Positions 1-7,767 of a stretch of DNA of 18,720 nt are shown here, one piece after another. Position 1 is the stretch's first letter, and each line of letters starts with the position of its first letter. Both the position numbers and the translations under genes were made by a program. The DNA comes from Deltaproteobacteria bacterium RIFCSPLOWO2_02_FULL_57_26 (lineage in GTDB: Bacteria > Desulfobacterota > Binatia > UBA9968), in NCBI GenBank assembly GCA_001798455.1, contig MGSI01000128.1, positions 1-18,720 on the forward strand. Direction: 5' to 3'. The notes beneath the pieces were generated by a model that was not told the origin of the DNA, did no database searches, and worked only from the letters and a program-made list of their open reading frames with translations.

Positions 1-1122
1 ATCCTGGGCGATGATGAGCTTGTGGATGTTCGATGAGCCCTCCACGATCTGATAGGACTTAGCATCGCGCAGATAACGCTCCACCGGAAATTCTGTCGAG
101 TAGCCGTAGGCACCTAGGATTCTTAGGGCGGCATCCGCCGCAAACGCCGCAGCCTCAGCAGCGGCGTATTTTGCCATCGAGGTTTCGAGATTGTTCGGTT
201 GCTTGCGGTCCGCCAACCAGGCGGCACGATGCACGAGCAGGCCCGCCGCTTCTTCGTGGACGACCATCTGGGCGATTAGGTCCTGATTCATCTGAAACTG
301 GCCGATCTTCTGACCGAACTGTTCCCGCTGATTGCAATAGCTCACCGCCGCCTCGCGCGCCGCCCGAGCCACGCCCAAGGCCCCGGCGGCGCAGCTAAGG
401 CGGGTCTGGTTGAGCTGCCACATGCAGATCTTGAACCCCTCTCCTTCCTTGCCGATCAAGCTTGCTTTCGGAATACGGAAGCTCTCAAACGTCAACTCCC
501 CGATCGGCGAGCAATGGACGCCCAGTGTGTCCAACGTGCGCCGGCTCAGTCCGGCCTGATTGAGATCCACATAGAAAGCGGACATCCCCCGGTGTTTTTG
601 CGCCCGGTCCGTGGAGGCGTAGATCAAAGCCGTGTCGGCCACCGGGGCGTTAGAGATCCATATCTTGGAGCCGTTGAGGACGTAGCTCTCGCCCTCCAGA
701 ACGGCCGTGGTGCGGATCGCGGCCACATCCGATCCCGCATCGGGCTCGGTAATGGCGAAGCAACTGACGCTCTCGCCACGGAGCAGGGCAGGAATCCACT
801 GCCGCTTCTGCTCCTCGGCGCCAAATTGACACAGCGTCAGCGCCGGACCGACCTGCATGTTCATGAATACCCTCATGGCACTGTGGACCCGGGCGATCTC
901 CTCGGTGATCAGCGCCAGCGCGAGGTAGCCCAGGCCGCTGCCGCCGTAGCTCTCCGGCACCACGCAACCGTAAAAGCCGAGCTCACCCATTTTCAAGATC
1001 AAATCTTTACGGAATGTTTTCTCCCGATCATCGCGGGCGGCACCGGGAGCGATCTCCTTCTCGGCAAAATCACGGGCCAGATCCCGCACCGCAATCAGCT
1101 CTTCTGACAATTCAAAATCCAT
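1..1122 (-). CDS. Acyl-CoA dehydrogenase (3' end cut by window edge)
   Basis: A flavin-dependent acyl-CoA dehydrogenase that would introduce the alpha,beta double bond into an acyl-CoA and pass electrons to ETF in the cytoplasm. The frame is open from ATG at 1122 to the window edge, 374 residues, lacking only about the last ten of a typical 380-residue member. Visible family marks are the FAD/substrate motif CFAITEPDAGSD (residues 121-132), the KIWISNA strand (153-159), the QFGQKIGQFQ segment, and a C-terminal VEGSSNIHK in which E361 aligns with the catalytic base. The start is supported by TTGGAGAA a few bases upstream. It is the last visible gene of a minus-strand operon, 31 nt after the other acyl-CoA dehydrogenase, from which it is clearly diverged. 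Substrate chain length cannot be read from the sequence. Confidence 0.95.
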   Translation of the reverse strand, partial: MDFELSEELIAVRDLARDFAEKEIAPGAARDDREKTFRKDLILKMGELGFYGCVVPESYGGSGLGYLALALITEEIARVHSAMRVFMNMQVGPALTLCQFGAEEQKRQWIPALLRGESVSCFAITEPDAGSDVAAIRTTAVLEGESYVLNGSKIWISNAPVADTALIYASTDRAQKHRGMSAFYVDLNQAGLSRRTLDTLGVHCSPIGELTFESFRIPKASLIGKEGEGFKICMWQLNQTRLSCAAGALGVARAAREAAVSYCNQREQFGQKIGQFQMNQDLIAQMVVHEEAAGLLVHRAAWLADRKQPNNLETSMAKYAAAEAAAFAADAALRILGAYGYSTEFPVERYLRDAKSYQIVEGSSNIHKLIIAQD

Positions 1123-1153
1123 AAACTTCTCCAATCAGGCAACAGTTTCTAAC

Positions 1154-2323
1154 TCACGCCTCACGCTTACCGCCTGTAGTCTCCTTTAATAGTTCCCGTG
1201 CAATCACCAGCTTTTGGATCTCCGAGGTCCCCTCGTAGATTCTGAGAGATCGAACATCGCGATACAGCCGCTCCACTGGCGTTCCCTCCACCACCCCAAT
1301 CCCGCCGTGAATCTGGAGCGCCTGATCGACAATGCGCTGCGCCGCCTCGGTGGCATAAAGCTTGGCCATGGAAGATTTCTGTTTGAGACCTCCCCGCCCG
1401 TGGTCATGCAGCCACGCCGCTTGGTAGACCAACAGGCGCGCGGCCTCAAGCTCCGTGGCCATGTCCGCAAGTTTAAACTGAATGCCCTGAAACTCAGCCA
1501 ACTCTTTCCCGAACTGGCGCCTTTTTCGGCTGTACCGCAGTGCTTCGTCCAAGGCCCTCCGGGCCAATCCTACCGCGGCGGCGCCCACGGTCGAGCGCAG
1601 CATTTCCAGGGTGCTGAAGGCAATCTTGAGCCCCTCCCCCTCCTGCCCCAGAAGGTTGGCCTCCGGAACGATGCATTCTTCAAAGGCAAGGACACCGATC
1701 GGATGGGGAGAAATGAGGCGAGTCTTCTCTTTCAAAACCAGCCCGGGCCTATTGGCCTCCACGATGAAGGCGCTAACCCCTTTGGCTTTTTTTTCCGGAT
1801 CCGTCGAAGCAAAGACCACGTAGGTCCCGGCCAGACCTGCGTTGGAAATAAAGCATTTAATTCCGGTGAGGCAATATTGCTTCCCCCGTTTGACGGCGCG
1901 CGTCTCCAGCGAGGCGATGTCCGAGCCGGCCTGAGGCTCCGTCAGAGCGAAGGCCGCCAAAACCTCGCCCCTGACAATCGGCGGCAAATAGCGAGACTTT
2001 TGGCCATCACTTCCCACCAGCGTGATCGGATAGCTGCCGAGGGCCTGCAGGGCAAAGGTCGTGTCCGCCAGGGCGGAGCCAAAGGCCAACTCCTCCCGCA
2101 AAAGGCAGAGGTCACGGGCCTGCACCTTTTCCCGCGCTCCGCCAAATTTCTTGGGTGCTACATAGGCGATAAACCCTTCGCGCCCGAGCTGGCTGGCCAG
2201 CCCTCGGGTCGCCTCTTCGACCTCTGCCTCACGCACGCTCTCAGGTAAGAGGTTTTTTTCCACCCACGCTTGGATCTGGCGACGCAGAATGAGGTGCTCC
2301 GGGTCAAAAAAGCAATCCACCAT
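1154..2323 (-). CDS. Acyl-CoA dehydrogenase
   Basis: A second, full-length acyl-CoA dehydrogenase (389 residues, normal for the family), acting on acyl-CoA thioesters with FAD and ETF. It shows FALTEPQAGSD (residues 125-135), KCFISNAG (156-163), RRQFGKELAEFQ, IHGGIGVVEGTPVERLYRD and IYEGTSEIQK, in which E364 is the likely catalytic glutamate. Its start lies 17 nt after the crotonase-family stop and it ends 31 nt before the next acyl-CoA dehydrogenase, so it is co-transcribed. The GAGAGGGA ribosome binding site sits almost against the ATG at 2323; the following GTG at 2320 has better spacing, so initiation could be one codon later. Two diverged dehydrogenases side by side may act on successive intermediates or form a heteromer; this is inference. 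Confidence 0.96.
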   Translation of the reverse strand: MVDCFFDPEHLILRRQIQAWVEKNLLPESVREAEVEEATRGLASQLGREGFIAYVAPKKFGGAREKVQARDLCLLREELAFGSALADTTFALQALGSYPITLVGSDGQKSRYLPPIVRGEVLAAFALTEPQAGSDIASLETRAVKRGKQYCLTGIKCFISNAGLAGTYVVFASTDPEKKAKGVSAFIVEANRPGLVLKEKTRLISPHPIGVLAFEECIVPEANLLGQEGEGLKIAFSTLEMLRSTVGAAAVGLARRALDEALRYSRKRRQFGKELAEFQGIQFKLADMATELEAARLLVYQAAWLHDHGRGGLKQKSSMAKLYATEAAQRIVDQALQIHGGIGVVEGTPVERLYRDVRSLRIYEGTSEIQKLVIARELLKETTGGKREA

Positions 2324-2340
2324 TCCCTCTCACGAGCCGA

Positions 2341-3135
2341 TCAGGCCCGGTTGAAGCGGGGCGGCCGTTTCTCCACAAAGGCCCGATACCCCTCCTGGAA
2401 GTCCGCCATCTCCATGCACCTGGCTTGCGCCAAGGCCTCCATCTCCAAGGCCGTCTCCAAGTCTATAATCATTTCCCGGCTGAGCAGCTCTTTGGTCACC
2501 CCCAGGGCATAAAGCGGCCCGTCTTTCAGGCGCCGCGCGAGGGCGTAAGCTTCCTCCGCAAGCTTTTCGTGCGGCACCACGCGATTGGCCAGGCCGATCC
2601 GGTAGGCCTCTTGAGCGTCTACGGGATCGCCAAGAAACAGCAGTTCGGTCGCCCGTCCCTGCCCGACAATCCTGGGGAGGAGGTAGAGCGCGCCCATGTC
2701 GGCTCCCGCCAAACCCACCTTGACGAAGAGAAAAGCAAACTTGGCCTGATCCGAGACGAGCCGAATGTCACTGGCGAGGGCCAGCATGGCCCCCGCCCCT
2801 GCCGCGATCCCGTTCACCGCAGCGACGATCGGCTTTTTAAGATTGCGCATGTTTTTCACCACATCGCAGGTCATACGCGTGAAGCGATAGAGATCGCTTC
2901 CTTTCATCTGAAGCAGTTTTCCAATGATGTCATGCACGCTTCCCCCGGAGCAAAATCCCTTTCCGGTCCCCGTCAGCACCAGGACTTTTACCGCCTCCTC
3001 CTGGGCCAACTCCCCGGTCAGCTTTTCCAACTCCTCATAAGTCTGGAAAGTCAGAGCATTCAGCTTCTCAGGGCTATTCAGGCGAACGGTCGCAATGCCA
3101 TCCTCGACTTCGTAGATAAAACTTTGATACGTCAT
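2341..3135 (-). CDS. Enoyl-CoA hydratase/isomerase (crotonase) family protein
   Basis: A crotonase-fold protein of 264 residues, expected to act on an acyl-CoA from the neighbouring dehydrogenases. Fold marks are FCSGGS (residues 61-66, oxyanion hole), VNGIAAGAGAM (108-117), FVKVGLAGADMG (137-148) and a C-terminal KRPPRF. The two glutamates of classical hydratases are not where expected: M117 occupies the Glu144 position and the second site is also not Glu, while D146 is present as in PaaG-type isomerases. The reaction may therefore be isomerisation or another crotonase chemistry rather than simple hydration. An ATG seven codons upstream (3156) is possible, but AAGGAGGG lies just before the ATG at 3135, which I prefer. 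It sits 33 nt after the SDR gene and 17 nt before the dehydrogenase. Confidence 0.93.
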   Translation of the reverse strand: MTYQSFIYEVEDGIATVRLNSPEKLNALTFQTYEELEKLTGELAQEEAVKVLVLTGTGKGFCSGGSVHDIIGKLLQMKGSDLYRFTRMTCDVVKNMRNLKKPIVAAVNGIAAGAGAMLALASDIRLVSDQAKFAFLFVKVGLAGADMGALYLLPRIVGQGRATELLFLGDPVDAQEAYRIGLANRVVPHEKLAEEAYALARRLKDGPLYALGVTKELLSREMIIDLETALEMEALAQARCMEMADFQEGYRAFVEKRPPRFNRA

Positions 3136-3168
3136 TGAACCCTCCTTTCGCTGCATGCCTCTTTCTCT

Positions 3169-3948
3169 TCATACCATGACGGCCCCTCCGTCCACGTTGA
3201 TCGCCTGCCCCGTGATCCCGCTGGCTGACTCGGAGGCAAGCATGAGGGCAAGCTCGGCGACCTCTTTGGGATCGATCAGGCGATTCTGCGGCGAGGTCCG
3301 TTTAAAAAGCCCGAGGATCTGCTCCAGGCTCCGACCGGTCTTTTCAGCCATCATTTTAGCATTATTGAGTGTCAGCTCGGTTTCGACGTATCCCGGGCAG
3401 ATAGCATTCACGGTGACACCCGTTCTTCCCATCTCGACCGCGAGGGCTCGGGTCAACCCCAGGACTGCGTGCTTGGAAGCGACATACGCCGAAATGTGGG
3501 AGTATGCAACCTTTGCAACCGTTGACGCGATGTTGATGACGCGCCCCCATCCCGAGGCGATCATGGCCGGGAGAAATACCTTGCAGCAGTAATAGGTCCC
3601 AGTGAGGTTCACCTTGAAAACCTCTTCCCACAAACAATCCTCCATCTCCAGGAAAGCCGCTGCCGGGGCCATTCCCGCGTTATTGATCAGGATCTGCACG
3701 GTTCCAAGCTTGCTCTCGATTACGTTTTTCAGCGCCTCGACTTCTGGCCTGCGCGTCACGTCGCAGCGTAGGGGAAGCGCCTTGCCCCCGAGGCGGTCAA
3801 CCTCAGCAGCCACCTGGTCCAGGCGCGACTGGGTGCGTCCCGTGACAACTACCGGATTCCCCCGAGCCGCAAAGGCAAGCGCCAGGGAACGACCTATCCC
3901 CCGGCCACCTCCGGTGACTAAAGCGATCTTTCCGCTAACGGTCTCCAT
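3169..3948 (-). CDS. SDR-family oxidoreductase, probable 3-hydroxyacyl-CoA dehydrogenase type
   Basis: A classical short-chain dehydrogenase/reductase, 259 residues. It has the cofactor glycine motif TGGGRGIG (12-19), DV at 63-64, NNAG (89-92), catalytic N114, S142, Y155 and K159 (YVASK), and the PGYVET loop after the active site. TGRT after beta-2 suggests that NADP(H) use is possible. In an operon with a crotonase-family protein and two acyl-CoA dehydrogenases, the likely role is oxidation of a 3-hydroxyacyl-CoA or a cyclic hydroxyacyl-CoA, though the SDR fold alone does not fix the substrate. It is the promoter-proximal gene. A GAGGGG element about eight bases upstream supports the ATG at 3948. 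The divergent HtrA-like gene begins 158 bp away. Confidence 0.93.
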   Translation of the reverse strand: METVSGKIALVTGGGRGIGRSLALAFAARGNPVVVTGRTQSRLDQVAAEVDRLGGKALPLRCDVTRRPEVEALKNVIESKLGTVQILINNAGMAPAAAFLEMEDCLWEEVFKVNLTGTYYCCKVFLPAMIASGWGRVINIASTVAKVAYSHISAYVASKHAVLGLTRALAVEMGRTGVTVNAICPGYVETELTLNNAKMMAEKTGRSLEQILGLFKRTSPQNRLIDPKEVAELALMLASESASGITGQAINVDGGAVMV

Positions 3949-3965
3949 CCCAGGCCCCTCAGGAT

Positions 3966-3992
3966 ATCATAACACTTCGGGCAAAAATGCAA
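3966..3992 (-). promoter_or_regulatory. Possible promoter of the acyl-CoA operon (extended -10)
   Basis: On the minus strand TATGAT (3966-3971) is preceded by TGT, giving an extended -10, with a weak TTGCAT (3987-3992) 15 bp further upstream. A start site near 3959 would leave only a leader of about ten bases before the SDR ATG, still enough for the GAGGGG ribosome binding site. It lies in the 158-bp gap shared with the divergent HtrA-like gene. The short spacer keeps confidence low. Confidence 0.35.
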
Positions 3993-4106
3993 TTGTCCTT
4001 TTGGCCCACCCCCCCAATCTTGCATTCCTGCTCCTCCCTTCGGCCTCTTGTTCTCTGTTGCATTTTTAGATAAAAGAGGGGTCAAAATTCCAAGCGGAGG
4101 AAGACC

Positions 4107-5189
4107 ATGAAACCAGGGCGAATGATCCTCACGGCGGGCATGTTACTGCTCGCCTTGATCGCGGCCTCGGTGCCACGCGAGGAGGCCCGGTCACAGCCTT
4201 TTCCTCTCTGGCGGGAGGGAGACGGCGGCGACCCCAACCCGGAGCTTGAGCGGCTGGCGAACGCGTTTGCGCGCCTGGCAGAAAAGGTGCGGCCAGCCGT
4301 CGTTCAACTACGCGTTAGCCTCAACCCACCGTCGGCTCAGGACGGTGAGAACCAACCCCCGGCCAGCAGCCGCGGCTCCGGCTTCATCATCCACCCCGCA
4401 GGCTATGTCCTCACCGCCCACCATGTGGTCGAGGGGGCCCGAGAGGTCGAGATCCGCCTCGCCGACAGACGCAGGCTACGTGCTCAAGTGGTCGGCACCG
4501 ACCCAGAGGTGGACGTGGCTCTGGTTAAGGTTTCCGGGAGGCATGAACTGCCGACGCTTGCCTTGGGCGATTCAGACCATTCGCAGGTGGGCGAATGGGT
4601 TGGCTCCTTAGGCTATCCCTTCGGACTCGAAAGCTCGCTTAGTCTCGGCATCATCAGCCGGCACGGACGAAATATTTCCACTGGCTTTGACTTCATCCAG
4701 ACCAACGCGGGCGCCAGCGCAGGGTGGAGCGGCGGGCCCCTGGTAAACGTCAGGGGTCATGCCGTCGGGATGATCACCATGGCCTCAGACAGGGGCAACA
4801 TGGGATTCGCGGTTCCCATCAATGTCATCAAGGTGGTGATCCCGCGTCTGCTCAGCGGCGAAAAGATCGTGTGGGGCTGGCTGGGAGTCCGGGTATCGGA
4901 TCTGAGCCTCGAAGGGGCGGAGGCCCTGGGGCTGTCGCCCGTCCAGGGAGTGCTGGTGAGCGCCGTTTTGCCAGGCCAACCGGCCGAAAAAGGCGGCATT
5001 CTTTCCTACGACGTGATCCTCGCGGTCAACGGGGTCAGGGTAGATAGCCCGCGGGAGCTGACCCGCCTCATTGCGGGGATAGAGGCGGGCAGGGACGTGA
5101 GCCTGGCGATCTTTCGCAAGGGCGGAACGTTGAAGCTCTCCGTGCGCCTCGGGCAAAAACCAAAAAGCACGGAACGGCGAGAAGGATAA
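4107..5189 (+). CDS. Secreted or membrane-anchored HtrA/DegS-like serine protease with one PDZ domain
   Basis: A trypsin-fold HtrA-type protease, 360 residues, acting in the envelope on misfolded proteins or as a regulatory protease. The N-terminus (residues 1-28) is a signal peptide or anchor with the hydrophobic stretch MILTAGMLLLALIAA. The protease domain spans about 50-250 with triad H106 (TAHHVV), D136 (DPEVDVALV) and S208 (GWSGGPL). One PDZ domain follows (about 255-348), as in DegS, rather than the two of DegP. Oddities: the usual TDA before the serine is TNA, and the normally conserved Asn just before the catalytic Ser is W207. A GGAGGAAG ribosome binding site (4096-4103) supports the start. 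Its stop is only 7 bp from the convergent Lon-like gene's stop, with no obvious terminator between them. Confidence 0.93.
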   Translation: MKPGRMILTAGMLLLALIAASVPREEARSQPFPLWREGDGGDPNPELERLANAFARLAEKVRPAVVQLRVSLNPPSAQDGENQPPASSRGSGFIIHPAGYVLTAHHVVEGAREVEIRLADRRRLRAQVVGTDPEVDVALVKVSGRHELPTLALGDSDHSQVGEWVGSLGYPFGLESSLSLGIISRHGRNISTGFDFIQTNAGASAGWSGGPLVNVRGHAVGMITMASDRGNMGFAVPINVIKVVIPRLLSGEKIVWGWLGVRVSDLSLEGAEALGLSPVQGVLVSAVLPGQPAEKGGILSYDVILAVNGVRVDSPRELTRLIAGIEAGRDVSLAIFRKGGTLKLSVRLGQKPKSTERREG

Positions 5190-5196
5190 GGCGGGT

Positions 5197-7656
5197 CTAG
5201 CCCTCTTCCTCTTCCGCTGGCTTCTCGGTGACGGGCGCGGCAAAACGTCTAAGCCTGTCAGAGTAATCCTCCAGTCGCTTTTCCACCAAGCCATTCAACG
5301 ACGAGGCAGGATAGCGCCCCTGGCTATCCCTTGCCCCGGCCGCCATGCCGCTGAGGACTTCCATCCCTTCGTCGATGCTACTAACCGCATAGATATAAAA
5401 CTTCCCCTGCTCCACGGCCTCGACGACATCGCGCCTGAGCATAAGGTTACGTAGATTGGCCCGCGGGACGAGCACTCCCTGTTCTCCGGTGAAACCTTTG
5501 ATCCGGCAAACGTCAAAGAAGCCCTCGATCTTGCGGTTGATGCCCCCGATCGCCTGAATCTCCCCGTTCTGGTTGACGGAGCCCGTCACGGCAATCCCCT
5601 GTTTGATGGGCACGCCAGACAGGCTCGAAAGGATAGCGTAGAGCTCGGTGGATGAGGCGCTATCCCCATCGATGCCTTCGTAAGACTGTTCAAAGCAGAG
5701 ACTGGCCGAGAGCGAGAGTGGTCGGTCCTGCGCATATTTAGCACCCAGATAGCCGCTCAGGATCAACACCCCTTTGTCGTGGGTCTTCCCGCTCAGCTTG
5801 GCCTCTCTCTCGATGTTGATGATCCCCCCGCGGCCCATGAAGGTCTTGGCCGTGATCCGCGACGGCTTGCCAAAGCTGAAGTCTCCCAGTTGATAAATGG
5901 CCAATCCATTGACCTGCCCCACCGCCAAACCCGCCACATCCACGAGCAGGGTCCCCTCGGCGATCATCTGGCGGAGCCTCTCCTCGATCAGATTCAGACG
6001 AAACGTTTTTTCCTCGATCGCCTTTTCCACATGCTCGCCCGTGACCAACTCGCTTGCCGCCTTCTCCGCCCAATAGTTCGATTCGATCAGGAGATCGACG
6101 ACATCGCTAAAGCGGGTCGAGAGCTTCTCCTGATCCTCCACCAGCCTCGCCCCGTATTCGATCACCCGGGCAACCCCGCTCGGATCGAAGTGACGTAGTC
6201 CTTCCCGCCCGCAGTAGGCGCTGATAAAACAAGCGTAGGCCACAATGTTATCGTCCGACCGGTCAATCTCGAAATTGAAGTCCGCCTTGACCTTAAACGT
6301 CTCGCGAAAGTCGGGGTCGAACGAGGACAGGGTGTGATAGAGAAGGGGATCGCCGATCATGATCACCTTGGCATCCGTCGGGATCGGATCGGGCCTAAGC
6401 CCCTGGGGGGGCAGCCAACCGAAAAAGGTGGCGGGCTCCTCGATTCTGAGTTCACGGTTCTTGATCACTCTCTGTAGAGCCTCCCACACCCCCGGGTTAG
6501 CCAGCACGTCCCGATCGTAAAGGACCAGGTAGCCCCCGTTGGCACGGCTGATCGAGCCGGCCTTAATGTGGGTGAAATCGGTGATAAATCCCCCGAGCAC
6601 GGGGCGCTTCTCCACCACCCCCAAGAGATTGTGGTAGGTGGGGTTGGTCTCGAGGATAATGGGGGGCCCCTGGGTGTCGCTGTTATCGACGAACACATTG
6701 ATCCGATAGGGAAGAAAGGGATCGGAGGCGGCCTCGACCGACTGCAGCGCTGCGAAGGGCGCGGCGGCCCGTTCTCCTTCTGCTCCTTTGATGAAGCGCG
6801 GCAGGTTCATCAGTATATGATCGCGGACCGCGATCAGGTAATGCACCACTTTTGGGTAGTCGCGGTATTTCTCTTTCAGTTCCGTTAGCGGGATGCGGAC
6901 CAAATACTCGCCGGCCTGCTGTTCCAATGCCTGCAACCGATCGGCAATTTGCCGCTCTAACCTCTTCCCCTCCCGTAGCGCCTCTTCGACCTGCCGCTCA
7001 ATCTCGCTGCGTTTTTCCTCTAGGGCCTTTTTCTTTTCCGGCTCCAGCGAGAGGTAGTCCTCCTCTTGCATGGGCCTCCCCTCCTTCAGAGGAATCAAAG
7101 CCATCCCCGACGGAGAAAAGCGCAGGGTAAAGCCGCTCGTCCGGGCCTCTTCCATGAGGCGTTCCATGATCTCCTGCTGTTTTTTTTGCGCCTGCTCGAC
7201 CATGGCCTGGCGCTGGCGCGCAAACTCCTCGCTCTCAAAAGTCTTGCTGGCTTCGCGCTGCAGGGTTTGAACCAATTCTTCCATGTCCCGCTTTAAAACC
7301 TTGCCCCAGCCGCGGCGGATGTTGACGGCCTGCGGGCGGTCGGGGTCAATAAAGTTATAGACATAACACCAGTCTTCCGGGAACGGAGAATCCTCTTGGG
7401 GAATCCTTTTTTCTCCCGTGACCTTTTTCAGGAAGGCCTTGATGATGCTGGTCTTCCCGGTCCCCGTCAGGCCCGTGACGAAGATATTGAAACCGGGTTT
7501 GTTCACGCCCAGACCAAACTCAATGGCGCGTATGGCGCGCGCTTGACCGATGAAGTCCTCCAAGGGGGTCATGTCAGCGGTGCAGGTAAACGGGAGCAGC
7601 GAGGTGTCACAGCGCCAGGCGAGCCTTTGCGCCGGAATCCGGAATTGAGCGGTCAT
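5197..7656 (-). CDS. Lon-like ATP-dependent protease (AAA_32 / Lon_C family)
   Basis: A cytoplasmic ATP-dependent protease of the LonB/YcbZ-like type, 819 residues. It has an AAA+ part with Walker A GLTGTGKT (residues 62-69), a long charged coiled coil inserted at about 140-245, and GGYLVLYDRD (374-383) as the probable Walker B region. The C-terminal Lon peptidase domain has catalytic S666 (GDSAS) and K709 (INRKIEGFF). It has no Lon LAN substrate-binding domain and no transmembrane insertion. An upstream extension in the same frame (to 7935) would overlap the divergent M48 gene; AGGAGG six bases before the ATG at 7656 and the MTAQFRIP start common in this family favour the shorter form. Its own divergent promoter (7688-7716) is well formed. 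Substrates are unknown. Confidence 0.95.
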   Translation of the reverse strand: MTAQFRIPAQRLAWRCDTSLLPFTCTADMTPLEDFIGQARAIRAIEFGLGVNKPGFNIFVTGLTGTGKTSIIKAFLKKVTGEKRIPQEDSPFPEDWCYVYNFIDPDRPQAVNIRRGWGKVLKRDMEELVQTLQREASKTFESEEFARQRQAMVEQAQKKQQEIMERLMEEARTSGFTLRFSPSGMALIPLKEGRPMQEEDYLSLEPEKKKALEEKRSEIERQVEEALREGKRLERQIADRLQALEQQAGEYLVRIPLTELKEKYRDYPKVVHYLIAVRDHILMNLPRFIKGAEGERAAAPFAALQSVEAASDPFLPYRINVFVDNSDTQGPPIILETNPTYHNLLGVVEKRPVLGGFITDFTHIKAGSISRANGGYLVLYDRDVLANPGVWEALQRVIKNRELRIEEPATFFGWLPPQGLRPDPIPTDAKVIMIGDPLLYHTLSSFDPDFRETFKVKADFNFEIDRSDDNIVAYACFISAYCGREGLRHFDPSGVARVIEYGARLVEDQEKLSTRFSDVVDLLIESNYWAEKAASELVTGEHVEKAIEEKTFRLNLIEERLRQMIAEGTLLVDVAGLAVGQVNGLAIYQLGDFSFGKPSRITAKTFMGRGGIINIEREAKLSGKTHDKGVLILSGYLGAKYAQDRPLSLSASLCFEQSYEGIDGDSASSTELYAILSSLSGVPIKQGIAVTGSVNQNGEIQAIGGINRKIEGFFDVCRIKGFTGEQGVLVPRANLRNLMLRRDVVEAVEQGKFYIYAVSSIDEGMEVLSGMAAGARDSQGRYPASSLNGLVEKRLEDYSDRLRRFAAPVTEKPAEEEEG

Positions 7657-7687
7657 TTTGACCTCCTCACGGTGTATTGGGCTATAG

Positions 7688-7716
7688 AATATATTGTTTC
7701 GAGGACGCGGCGTCAA
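7688..7716 (-). promoter_or_regulatory. Sigma70-like promoter of the Lon-like protease gene
   Basis: Minus-strand TTGACG (7711-7716), exactly 17 bp, then TATATT (7688-7693). Transcription would begin near 7680, leaving a leader of about 25 nt that carries the AGGAGG ribosome binding site before ATG 7656. Good box matches and ideal spacing make it one of the most convincing promoters in the window. No heat-shock-specific element is evident. Confidence 0.65.
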
Positions 7717-7728
7717 CGTTTCCTCCTG

Positions 7729-7757
7729 TTGCCCCAGCGGCAAACTCCATCTATAAT
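7729..7757 (+). promoter_or_regulatory. Sigma70-like promoter of the M48 peptidase gene
   Basis: Plus-strand TTGCCC (7729-7734), 17 bp, then a perfect TATAAT (7752-7757). The predicted start site, six to eight bases downstream (about 7763-7765), coincides with the tandem GTG codons at 7765 and 7768, implying a leaderless or nearly leaderless mRNA. It faces away from the Lon-like promoter; the two -35 boxes are 12 bp apart. Confidence 0.6.
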
Positions 7758-7767
7758 CCGTTTGGTG

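Noticed and set aside
1214..2248. 344-codon plus-strand open frame opposite the acyl-CoA dehydrogenase
   Set aside because: Antisense shadow of a well-supported dehydrogenase; no protein-family character and no ribosome binding site.
2425..3138. 237-codon plus-strand open frame opposite the crotonase gene
   Set aside because: Antisense to a clear crotonase-family gene; the composition is that of a complement of coding sequence.
5186..5200. Terminator between the HtrA-like and Lon-like genes
   Set aside because: Only 7 bp separate the two stops and no stem-loop with a T-run is visible there.
7396..7767. Upstream extension of the M48 frame
   Set aside because: Antisense to the Lon-like ATPase domain; it would bury the signal peptide in the middle of the protein.
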